The notes beneath the pieces are model-generated. The model was not told where the DNA came from and searched no databases. It was given only the letters and a program-made list of their open reading frames with translations. Positions 54,669-64,000 of a DNA stretch of 64,000 bases are shown in pieces. Origin of the DNA: Mesorhizobium zhangyense (GTDB lineage Bacteria; Pseudomonadota; Alphaproteobacteria; Rhizobiales; Rhizobiaceae); assembly GCF_011045115.1 (NCBI RefSeq), contig NZ_JAAKZG010000003.1, forward strand, positions 496,001-560,000. Direction: 5' to 3'. Numbering within the stretch: the first letter of the stretch is position 1; each line of letters opens with the position of its first letter. The position numbers and the translations under genes are program-made.

Positions 54669-56671
54669 GCCAGACCGCCATCGGGACCGCCCCCGAAACC
54701 GCCGTTTCCGAACGTGACATGGCCAATGCCATCCGCGCGCTGGCGATGGACGCCGTGCAGAAGGCCAATTCCGGCCACCCCGGCATGCCGATGGGCATGG
54801 CCGATGTCGCGACCGTGCTTTTCAACCGCTTCATCGCCATCGATCCATCAAACCCCAGCTGGCCCGACCGCGACCGTTTCGTACTGTCGGCCGGACATGG
54901 CTCGATGCTGCAATATGCGCTGCATTACCTGCTTGGCTATGCCGACATGCCGATCGAGCAGTTGCAGAGCTTCCGCCAGCTCGGCAGCCGCACCGCCGGA
55001 CACCCCGAATATGGCCACGCACTCGGCATCGAGACGACGACTGGCCCGCTCGGTCAGGGCATCTCCACCGCCGTCGGCATGGCATTGGCCGAACGCATGC
55101 TTGCCGCCCGCCACGGAGACGATCTCGTCGACCACCACACCTATGTCATTGCCGGCGACGGCTGCCTGCAGGAAGGCATCAGCCACGAGGCGATCGACCT
55201 CGCCGGTCATCTCATGCTCGACCGGTTGATCCTCTTCTGGGACGATAATTCCATCTCGATCGACGGCCCGACCTCGCTCTCGACCTCGATGAACCAGCCC
55301 GCACGGTTCGAAGCGGCCGGCTGGCATGTCCAGTCGATCGACGGCCACGATGCCGAAGCAATTGCCGAGGCCATCGAGAATGCCCGCCAGTCGGATCGCC
55401 CCTCGCTGATCGCCTGCAAGACCTTGATCGGCAAGGGCGCACCCAATCTCCAGGGGTCCGAAAAGACCCACGGCGCGCCGCTGGGTGACGCCGAAATCGC
55501 CGCCACGCGCGAAAACATCGGCTGGGCCTCTGCCCCGTTCGATGTGCCGGCAGACATCCTCGATGCCTGGCGTGGGATAGCCTCGCGCGGGCAAGCGAAG
55601 CGCCGCATTTGGGAACAGCGCCTCGCCGGCTCGCCGCAGCGCGAGGTCTTCGAGGCAGCCACCGCCGGCGAGCTGCCTGATGCTGTCTTCGAGGCGCTCA
55701 ACGCCTTCCGCAAGGAGCATGTCGAGAAGGCGACCAAGGTCGCCACCCGCAAGGCCTCCGAAATGGCGCTGGGCGCGATCAATACTGCAACCGACCTGAC
55801 CGTCGGCGGCTCCGCCGACCTGACCCATTCGAACCTGACCATCACCAAGGGCATGAACCGCGTCGCACCTAGCGACTATGCCGGCAGCTACATCCACTAC
55901 GGCATCCGCGAGCACGGCATGGCCGCAGCGATGAACGGCATCGCCTTGCATGGCGGCTTCGTGCCCTATGGCGGCACGTTCCTCTGCTTTGCCGACTATG
56001 CACGCGGCGCGATGCGGCTTTCGGCGCTGATGGGCCAGCGCGTCATCTATGTCATGACGCATGACTCCATCGGGCTCGGCGAAGACGGCCCGACGCATCA
56101 GCCGGTCGAGCATCTGGCAATGCTGCGCGCCACCCCGAACCTCAACCTCTTCCGTCCCGCCGATATCATCGAGACGGCGGAGTGCTGGGAACTTGCGCTG
56201 AAGTCGAAGGACCGGCCGAGCGTTCTCGTGCTGTCGCGCCAGAACCTGCCGATGCTGCGCCACGCGCATAGCGACGAGAACCGCTCGGCGCGCGGTGCCT
56301 ATGTGCTGCGCGAGACAGACGGTCCCCGCGCCGCAACGCTGATCGCCACCGGCTCGGAAGTCGAGATCGCGGTTGCAGCCGCTGAAAAGCTGCAGGCCGA
56401 ACATGGGCTCGCCACTGCCGTCGTCTCGATGCCTTGCTGGGAACTCTTCGAGGAACAGGACGCGGATTATCGCAAGTCGGTTCTCGGCTCGGCCCCGCGC
56501 GTCGCGGTCGAAGCTGCTGCCCGTCTCGGCTGGGACCGCTGGATCGGCGACAACGGAGCCTTCGTCGGCATGACCGGCTTCGGCGCAAGTGCGCCGGCAC
56601 CCGATCTCTATCGGCATTTCAACATCACGCCTGAAGCGGTCGCCGACGCGGCCCGGCGGCTCATCATCTGA
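54665..56671 (+). CDS. cbbT: transketolase
   Basis: The 668-residue protein is full length for transketolase. It has the thiamine diphosphate region [20 protein letters not shown] (about 165), [20 protein letters not shown], and [20 protein letters not shown]. It moves two-carbon units in RuBP regeneration. GGAGGAACTTGTC lies before the ATG at 54665, which I choose over the longer upstream frame because it fits the family start. It is coupled to the small upstream ORF by 4 bases. Confidence 0.96.
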   Translation: MSQTAIGTAPETAVSERDMANAIRALAMDAVQKANSGHPGMPMGMADVATVLFNRFIAIDPSNPSWPDRDRFVLSAGHGSMLQYALHYLLGYADMPIEQLQSFRQLGSRTAGHPEYGHALGIETTTGPLGQGISTAVGMALAERMLAARHGDDLVDHHTYVIAGDGCLQEGISHEAIDLAGHLMLDRLILFWDDNSISIDGPTSLSTSMNQPARFEAAGWHVQSIDGHDAEAIAEAIENARQSDRPSLIACKTLIGKGAPNLQGSEKTHGAPLGDAEIAATRENIGWASAPFDVPADILDAWRGIASRGQAKRRIWEQRLAGSPQREVFEAATAGELPDAVFEALNAFRKEHVEKATKVATRKASEMALGAINTATDLTVGGSADLTHSNLTITKGMNRVAPSDYAGSYIHYGIREHGMAAAMNGIALHGGFVPYGGTFLCFADYARGAMRLSALMGQRVIYVMTHDSIGLGEDGPTHQPVEHLAMLRATPNLNLFRPADIIETAECWELALKSKDRPSVLVLSRQNLPMLRHAHSDENRSARGAYVLRETDGPRAATLIATGSEVEIAVAAAEKLQAEHGLATAVVSMPCWELFEEQDADYRKSVLGSAPRVAVEAAARLGWDRWIGDNGAFVGMTGFGASAPAPDLYRHFNITPEAVADAARRLII

Positions 56672-56684
56672 ACGGGAGGGGAAA

Positions 56685-57734
56685 TTGGCAGTTCGCGTCG
56701 CAATCAACGGATTTGGCCGGATCGGCCGCAACATCCTGCGCGCCATCATCGAGTCCGGACGGACCGATATCGTGGTGGTCGCAGTGAACGATCTCGGCCC
56801 GGTCGAGACCAACGCCCATCTGCTGCGCTACGACTCCGTGCATGGCCGCTTCCCCGGCACCGTCACGGTCAAGGGCGACACGATCGAGGTCGATGACCTG
56901 CCACCGATCAAGGTCACGGCCATCCGCAACCCGGCCGAGCTGCCGCATGCCGAACTCGGTGTCGACATCGCTCTGGAATGCACCGGCATCTTCACGTCCA
57001 AGGAGAAGGCCTCCGCCCATCTAACCGCCGGCGCCACGCGCGTGCTGGTTTCCGCACCTGCCGACGGTGCCGATCTCACGGTTGTCTACGGCGTCAACGA
57101 CGACAAGATCACCAAGGATCACATCGTCATTTCCAACGCCTCCTGCACCACCAACTGCCTCGGGCCGGTCGCCAAGGTGCTGAACGACGCCATCGGCATC
57201 GAGCGCGGCTTCATGACGACGATCCATTCCTACACCGGCGACCAGCCGACGTTGGATACGATGCACAAGGATCTCTACCGCGGCCGCGCCGCCGCCCTCT
57301 CCCAGATCCCGACCTCGACGGGCGCGGCCAAGGCTGTCGGCCTCGTACTGCCGGAACTCAACGGCAAGCTCGACGGCGTCTCGATCCGCGTGCCGACCCC
57401 GAATGTCTCGGTCATCGATTTCAAATTCGTGCCGAAGCGCCCGACCACCGTCGAGGAGGTCAACGCGGCGATGATCGCGGCGACCAAGGGTCGTCTGAAG
57501 CACATCCTCTCGGTCGTCGACGAGCCATTGGTCTCCATCGACTTCAACCACAACCCGGCCTCGTCGTCCTTCGCGCTCGACCAGACCAAGGTCATCGAGG
57601 GCACGCTGGTCCGCGTCATGTCCTGGTACGACAACGAATGGGGTTTTTCGAACCGCATGGCCGATACGGCGGTCGCCATCGGCCGCACGCTCGAACCCAC
57701 CAAGCAAGACATCAGAACGAAAGAGGAGGCCTGA
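56685..57734 (+). CDS. cbbG: glyceraldehyde-3-phosphate dehydrogenase
   Basis: The 349-residue protein has the nucleotide-binding start [20 protein letters not shown] and the catalytic cysteine in [20 protein letters not shown], with [15 protein letters not shown] in the S-loop region. In the Calvin cycle it reduces 1,3-bisphosphoglycerate. The start codon is TTG (56685), with GGGAGGGG upstream; no ATG or GTG is better placed. It lies 13 bases after cbbT and 3 bases before cbbA. Confidence 0.95.
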   Translation: MAVRVAINGFGRIGRNILRAIIESGRTDIVVVAVNDLGPVETNAHLLRYDSVHGRFPGTVTVKGDTIEVDDLPPIKVTAIRNPAELPHAELGVDIALECTGIFTSKEKASAHLTAGATRVLVSAPADGADLTVVYGVNDDKITKDHIVISNASCTTNCLGPVAKVLNDAIGIERGFMTTIHSYTGDQPTLDTMHKDLYRGRAAALSQIPTSTGAAKAVGLVLPELNGKLDGVSIRVPTPNVSVIDFKFVPKRPTTVEEVNAAMIAATKGRLKHILSVVDEPLVSIDFNHNPASSSFALDQTKVIEGTLVRVMSWYDNEWGFSNRMADTAVAIGRTLEPTKQDIRTKEEA

Positions 57735-57737
57735 TCC

Positions 57738-60333
<2,596 letters not shown>

Positions 60334-60348
60334 GGAAGGACCACAGCC

Positions 60349-60783
60349 ATGATGACCAACCCCGGAAACAAGGTCACGCAGGGACAGTTCTCGTTCCTGC
60401 CCGACCTGACCGACGCGCAGATCTCGGCGCAGATCAAATATGCCCTGAAGAACCACTGGGCCGTAAGTGTCGAATATTCCGACGATCCGCATCCCCGCAA
60501 TACCTATTGGGAGATGTACGGCAATCCGATGTTCGACCTGAAGGACCCCGCCGGAATCCTGATGGAAATCAACAATTGCCGAAAGGCGCTGCCCAATATG
60601 TACATCCGCGTCACCGCATTCGACTCGAGCAAGGGCTGGGAAGCGCCGCGGATGTCCTTCATCGTCAACCGGCCGCCGAACGAACCGGGCTTCCGCCTGC
60701 TGCGCCAGGAGCGCGACGGCCGCAGCCAGGGCTACTCCATCGTTCCCTACGCGACCGATCGGCCCGAAGGCGAGCGATCGTAG
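60349..60783 (+). CDS. cbbS: RuBisCO small subunit, red type
   Basis: The 144-residue protein starts [20 protein letters not shown] and has the small-subunit core ([40 protein letters not shown]) plus the longer C-terminal extension of red-type small subunits ([20 protein letters not shown]). It forms the L8S8 enzyme with CbbL. It lies 15 bases after cbbL and before a strong hairpin. Confidence 0.96.
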   Translation: MMTNPGNKVTQGQFSFLPDLTDAQISAQIKYALKNHWAVSVEYSDDPHPRNTYWEMYGNPMFDLKDPAGILMEINNCRKALPNMYIRVTAFDSSKGWEAPRMSFIVNRPPNEPGFRLLRQERDGRSQGYSIVPYATDRPEGERS

Positions 60784-60789
60784 CAGCAG

Positions 60790-60829
60790 CGGCAACGCTG
60801 CTCCGACCTGGAGCAGCGTTGCCGGTTTT
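60790..60829 (+). terminator. intercistronic hairpin between cbbS and cbbX
   Basis: CGGCAACGCTGCTCC (60790-60804) pairs perfectly with GGAGCAGCGTTGCCG (60810-60824) across GACCT and is followed by GTTTT. It starts 6 bases after the cbbS stop. It is likely a partial terminator or mRNA-end stabiliser that keeps cbbLS transcripts high relative to downstream genes. Confidence 0.8.
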
Positions 60830-60849
60830 CCAGCAAACAGGAGGGCGCC

Positions 60850-61791
60850 ATGCTGAATAGCCTGGGCCAGACGGTCGTCGGCGACGATGAAACGGTCGAT
60901 CTGCAGGCGGAGTTCGAGGCATCGAGCATCGATGACGTGTTCGACAAGCTCGACCGTGACCTTGTCGGGCTGGTACCCGTCAAGACCCGCATTCGCGAGA
61001 TCGCTGCACTCCTGCTCGTCGACCGCTTGCGCCGCAAGTTCGGCATTTCCGCCGAAACGCCGACCTTGCACATGAACTTCACCGGCAATCCCGGTACCGG
61101 CAAGACCACGGTGGCGCTGCGGATGGCAGAGATTCTGCACCGGCTGGGCTATGTGCGCGAAGGACATCTGGTTTCGGTCACCCGCGACGACCTTGTCGGG
61201 CAATATGTCGGCCACACCGCGCCCAAGACGCGTGAAGTGATCAAGCGCGCGATGGGCGGCGTGTTGTTCATCGACGAGGCCTATTATCTCTACAAGCCCG
61301 AAAACGAACGGGACTACGGCCAGGAGTCCATCGAAATCCTGCTGCAGTGCATGGAAAACAACCGCGACGATCTCGTCGTCATCCTTGCCGGCTACAAGGA
61401 CAAGATGGACCGCTTCTTCAACAGCAATCCGGGCATGCGCTCGCGCGTTGCCCATCATCTCGATTTTCCTGACTATAGTTCCACCGAACTCAAATCGATT
61501 GCCGAGATCATGCTGGCCGGCCAGAATTACCGGTTGAGCGAAGGTGCGGCTGCGGCGCTGGAGGAATACATCCCCCTCAGAATGAAGCTGCCGCACTTTT
61601 CCAACGCTCGATCGATCCGCAACGCGCTCGACCGGGCACGCCTCCGGCAGGCCAACCGCCTGTTCGCCGGGCGGAGCGAAAAATTGACCAGGCTCGACCT
61701 GATCACCATAGAAGAGGCAGATATCCGCGGCAGCCGGGTTTTCGTGGAAGGAAAGCTCGACGGCGATCCGGTTGACGGCGCGGTTCCTTGA
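60850..61791 (+). CDS. cbbX: red-type RuBisCO activase (AAA+)
   Basis: The 313-residue protein has Walker [21 protein letters not shown] near residue 75, a pore/CbbX region [20 protein letters not shown], Walker [14 protein letters not shown], and an arginine region [16 protein letters not shown]. CbbX pulls the C-terminus of the red-type large subunit to remove inhibitory sugar phosphates and is stimulated by RuBP. It fits the red-type CbbL upstream. Confidence 0.96.
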   Translation: MLNSLGQTVVGDDETVDLQAEFEASSIDDVFDKLDRDLVGLVPVKTRIREIAALLLVDRLRRKFGISAETPTLHMNFTGNPGTGKTTVALRMAEILHRLGYVREGHLVSVTRDDLVGQYVGHTAPKTREVIKRAMGGVLFIDEAYYLYKPENERDYGQESIEILLQCMENNRDDLVVILAGYKDKMDRFFNSNPGMRSRVAHHLDFPDYSSTELKSIAEIMLAGQNYRLSEGAAAALEEYIPLRMKLPHFSNARSIRNALDRARLRQANRLFAGRSEKLTRLDLITIEEADIRGSRVFVEGKLDGDPVDGAVP

Positions 61792-61854
61792 GACGTCGCA
61801 ATCGGTAAGGCAATGTGACTGGCGCAAGCCGTGCAAATGAGGTGAGAACGAGAC

Positions 61855-62541
61855 ATGACCGCCAATACGATTATCGCCCCTTCGGTACTGTCCTCCGACT
61901 TTTCGCGCCTCGGCGACGAAGTTGAGGCCGTGGTTCGTGCCGGCGCCGACTGGATCCATCTCGACGTCATGGATGGCCATTTTGTGCCCAACATCACCTT
62001 CGGCCCGCCGATCATCAAGGCCATCCGCGACCGTACCGACAAGGTGTTCGACTGTCACCTGATGATCGCGCCAACCGACCAGTATCTGGCCGCCTTTGCG
62101 GACGCCGGCTGCGATATCATCACGGTCCATGCCGAGGCAGGCCCGCATCTCGACCGCTCGCTGCAGGCAATCAGAAACCTCGGCAAGAAGGCCGGCGTTT
62201 CGCTGAACCCGTCGACGCCTGAAAGCGTCATCGAATATGTGCTCGACCGGCTCGACCTCGTGCTTCTGATGACGGTCAATCCCGGCTTCGGCGGCCAGGC
62301 CTTTATTCCGGCGATGGTCGAGAAAGTGAAGCGCGTCAAGGCACTCATCGGCAACCGCCCGATCGACATCGAGATCGATGGCGGCGTGACCCCGGAAACC
62401 GCACCATTGGTCACCGCAGCGGGAGCCAACATCCTCGTCGCCGGCTCGGCTGTCTTCAAGGGCGGCACCGAAGCCGCCTACCGCGCCAACATCGCAGCCA
62501 TTCGCGAGGCGGCGGATGGCGCCGCGCGCAAAGCGGCGTAA
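61855..62541 (+). CDS. cbbE: ribulose-phosphate 3-epimerase
   Basis: The 228-residue TIM barrel has [40 protein letters not shown], and [20 protein letters not shown], with [14 protein letters not shown], all full-length family marks. It converts xylulose-5-phosphate to ribulose-5-phosphate for cbbP. It lies 63 bases after cbbX. Confidence 0.96.
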   Translation: MTANTIIAPSVLSSDFSRLGDEVEAVVRAGADWIHLDVMDGHFVPNITFGPPIIKAIRDRTDKVFDCHLMIAPTDQYLAAFADAGCDIITVHAEAGPHLDRSLQAIRNLGKKAGVSLNPSTPESVIEYVLDRLDLVLLMTVNPGFGGQAFIPAMVEKVKRVKALIGNRPIDIEIDGGVTPETAPLVTAAGANILVAGSAVFKGGTEAAYRANIAAIREAADGAARKAA

Positions 62542-62560
62542 GATTGATCAGGAGGGCACC

Positions 62561-63118
62561 ATGGCATCAACGCCGCCCGTTTGCGATTTCGGATGGCCGG
62601 CTGTCGATGCCCCGCTGCGCGGCACCGACGGCAAGTCCCATTCGCTGTTCGATCAGGCCGGCCCGAACGGGCTTGTCATTGCCTTCATCTGCAACCATTG
62701 CCCCTATGTGAAAGCCGTCATCCAGCGCATCGTGCGCGACGCCGCCGACCTGAAAAAGGAAGGCATCGGCTTCGTCGCCGTCAATTCCAACGATGCGGAT
62801 GCCTATCCGGACGATTCCTTTGACAAGATGAAGCTCTTCGCCGCCGAGCACCGCTTCACCTTTCCTTATCTCCATGACGAAGATCAAAGCGTCGCCCGCG
62901 CCTATGGGGCGGCCTGCACGCCAGACTTCTTCGGTTTCAACAACGACCTGACGCTGCAATATCGCGGCCGGCTCGACGCCTCGCGCAAGGAAGCCGGGCC
63001 GCCCGGCCTCAGGCGCGATCTCTATGAGGCCATGAAGCAGGTCGCCCGCACCGGCGACGGCCCGGTTGAACAGATCACCTCGATAGGTTGCTCGATAAAA
63101 TGGAAGGAGACCGCATGA
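62561..63118 (+). CDS. thioredoxin-fold protein in the cbb operon
   Basis: The 185-residue protein has a TlpA/AhpC-type fold with a CxxC active site (FICNHCPYVKAVIQRI, near residues 45-60), FVAVNSNDADAYPDDSFDKM and AYGAACTPDFFGFNNDLTLQ. It has no signal peptide, so it acts in the cytoplasm, perhaps as a peroxide or thiol-disulphide enzyme. It lies 19 bases after cbbE with GGAGGG before its ATG and overlaps cbbZ by 4 bases. A redox link to Calvin enzymes is inference. Confidence 0.88.
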   Translation: MASTPPVCDFGWPAVDAPLRGTDGKSHSLFDQAGPNGLVIAFICNHCPYVKAVIQRIVRDAADLKKEGIGFVAVNSNDADAYPDDSFDKMKLFAAEHRFTFPYLHDEDQSVARAYGAACTPDFFGFNNDLTLQYRGRLDASRKEAGPPGLRRDLYEAMKQVARTGDGPVEQITSIGCSIKWKETA

Positions 63119-63816
63119 GCGGCGAGACGGGAACTTCCCTTGCCTTTCCGAAGGCCATCATCTTCGATCTCGATGGGACGCTGGTCGATTCAGCACCCGA
63201 TATAGGTGCTGCCGTCAACGAGCTTCTGGCGACACGTCACCTGCCGCCGCTTTCGCTGGCGCAAGCCAAATCGATGATCGGGCACGGCGTCAAAAAGCTG
63301 GTCGAGCGCGCCTTTTCAGCGTCGGGAATGCCGCTTTACGGCGGCGCACTCGAGCAGGCGAACCGCGACATGGCTCCGATCTATCGGCGGCATCTAACCA
63401 AGCTCACCACCTTGATGCCGGGCGCAAAGGAAGTCGTCGCGCATTTCCATGTTGCCGGCGTAGCCCTCGGCGTCGCCACCAACAAGCCGCAACTGGCGAC
63501 CCGTGAGGTCCTGCTGCATTTCGGGTTTACGGACCAGCTTGGCGCGATCGTCGGCGGCGATGCCGTCAGCCACCAGAAGCCGGCGCCCGACTCGCTTTTC
63601 CTGGCCCTTGAGCGGCTTCGTGTCGAACCTGCCGACGCACTGATGGTCGGTGACAGTTCTGCAGACGTCGGGGCAGCCCGCGCTGCCGGCATGGCGGTCG
63701 TGCTCGTTCGCGGCGGCTATACGCAGGTTCCGGTGGAAGAACTCGGCGCTGACATGGTCTGCGACAGCCTGCTAGACTTGCCGACCGCCCTGCACGGGCT
63801 TCGAAGCGCCGCCTGA
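63115..63816 (+). CDS. cbbZ: phosphoglycolate phosphatase
   Basis: The 233-residue HAD-fold protein has the nucleophile motif IIFDLDGTLVDSAPDI, ATNKPQLATREVLLHF, KPAPDSLFLAL and ALMVGDSSADVGAARAAGMA. It removes phosphoglycolate made by the oxygenase reaction of RuBisCO. The start MSGETG overlaps the upstream stop in ATGA. It ends the cbb operon. Confidence 0.94.
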   Translation: MSGETGTSLAFPKAIIFDLDGTLVDSAPDIGAAVNELLATRHLPPLSLAQAKSMIGHGVKKLVERAFSASGMPLYGGALEQANRDMAPIYRRHLTKLTTLMPGAKEVVAHFHVAGVALGVATNKPQLATREVLLHFGFTDQLGAIVGGDAVSHQKPAPDSLFLALERLRVEPADALMVGDSSADVGAARAAGMAVVLVRGGYTQVPVEELGADMVCDSLLDLPTALHGLRSAA

Positions 63817-63842
63817 CCCGCGCACATACAAGAACTACCGCC

Positions 63843-63860
63843 CCCGAGGGATGCCTCGGG
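63843..63860. terminator. small hairpin after cbbZ
   Basis: CCCGAGG-GATG-CCTCGGG (63843-63860, inside the CCCCCGAGGG run) can fold into a 7-bp stem 26 bases after the cbbZ stop. No T tract follows. It lies between convergent genes and may end either transcript. Confidence 0.45.
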
Positions 63861-63884
63861 AGCCGGCGCTCGTCAACCTTATGG

Positions 63885-64000
63885 TTACGGCGTGAATTGC
63901 TTCAGATATGCAATGACATTGGCGATATCGTCATCCGACTTCAGGCCGGGGAACGCCATCTTCGTGCCTGGAACTTTCGCCTTCGGATCATGCAGATAGT
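63885..64000 (-). CDS. cytochrome c (class I), 3' end only
   Basis: The minus strand encodes a C-terminus reading [20 protein letters not shown] then [17 protein letters not shown], stop at 63885-63887. The motif GTKMAFPG with its methionine is the axial-ligand loop of class I cytochromes c, and the last helix is typical. The CxxCH haem site would lie outside the window. It is convergent with cbbZ. A link to methanol or other dehydrogenases cannot be tested here. Confidence 0.85.
   Translation of the reverse strand, partial: YLHDPKAKVPGTKMAFPGLKSDDDIANVIAYLKQFTP

Overview
The window is GC-rich chromosomal DNA of an alphaproteobacterium, most likely Hyphomicrobiales of the Phyllobacteriaceae type (Mesorhizobium or Aminobacter relatives). 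Supporting signs are a BA14K-family protein, a UvrB with long extensions, a red-type (form IC) RuBisCO operon with cbbX, tetrahydromethanopterin (H4MPT) C1 genes, and short palindromic repeats in many gaps. The exact genus is inference. No rRNA, tRNA, CRISPR array, insertion sequence or phage gene was found.

Bases 1-28,100 are ordinary chromosome made of small units. They hold a MerR/carboxymuconolactone decarboxylase pair, OsmC, a YefM/YoeB toxin-antitoxin pair, an FAD oxidase, SemiSWEET, CapA, an alpha/beta hydrolase facing a GlxA-type regulator, a glycosyltransferase, uvrB, DUF1428, YdeI, GST and VOC proteins. Further on come a two-Kazal lipoprotein, two cold-shock genes with matching leaders, BA14K, two L,D-transpeptidases, and a Zn/Cd P-type ATPase facing a MerR regulator.

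Bases 28,100-46,100 are a gene island for H4MPT- and methylofuran-dependent formaldehyde oxidation. The catalytic genes are fae, mtdB, mch and fhcABCD, which take formaldehyde to formate. The rest are cofactor synthesis genes: beta-RFAP synthase, two ATP-grasp ligases, a CitG-like protein, a HisA-like barrel, an MfnF-like protein, DUF447, a dihydropteroate-synthase-like protein, an archaeal-type flavoprotein, an MfnE-like kinase and a fused MfnB-FolB. Several of these have no proven function.

Bases 46,300-51,500 are a PQQ-associated cluster: a periplasmic binding protein, a YVTN beta-propeller, an ABC-2 transporter, and two periplasmic proteins of unknown function. Bases 51,500-63,800 are a complete Calvin cycle operon, cbbF-P-(52-aa small ORF)-T-G-A-L-S-X-E-(thioredoxin-like)-Z, with divergent cbbR. 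The 3' end of a cytochrome c gene lies at the right edge.

Together the right half reads as autotrophic methylotrophy: a PQQ alcohol dehydrogenase (not in the window) would make formaldehyde, the H4MPT/methylofuran route would oxidise it towards formate and CO2, and the Calvin cycle would fix the CO2. The most novel points are the fused MfnB-FolB with its compact operon of uncharacterised genes, the small ORF between cbbP and cbbT, the paired cold-shock leaders, the in-frame palindromic repeat and 26-residue motif ladder in UvrB, and the two-Kazal lipoprotein.
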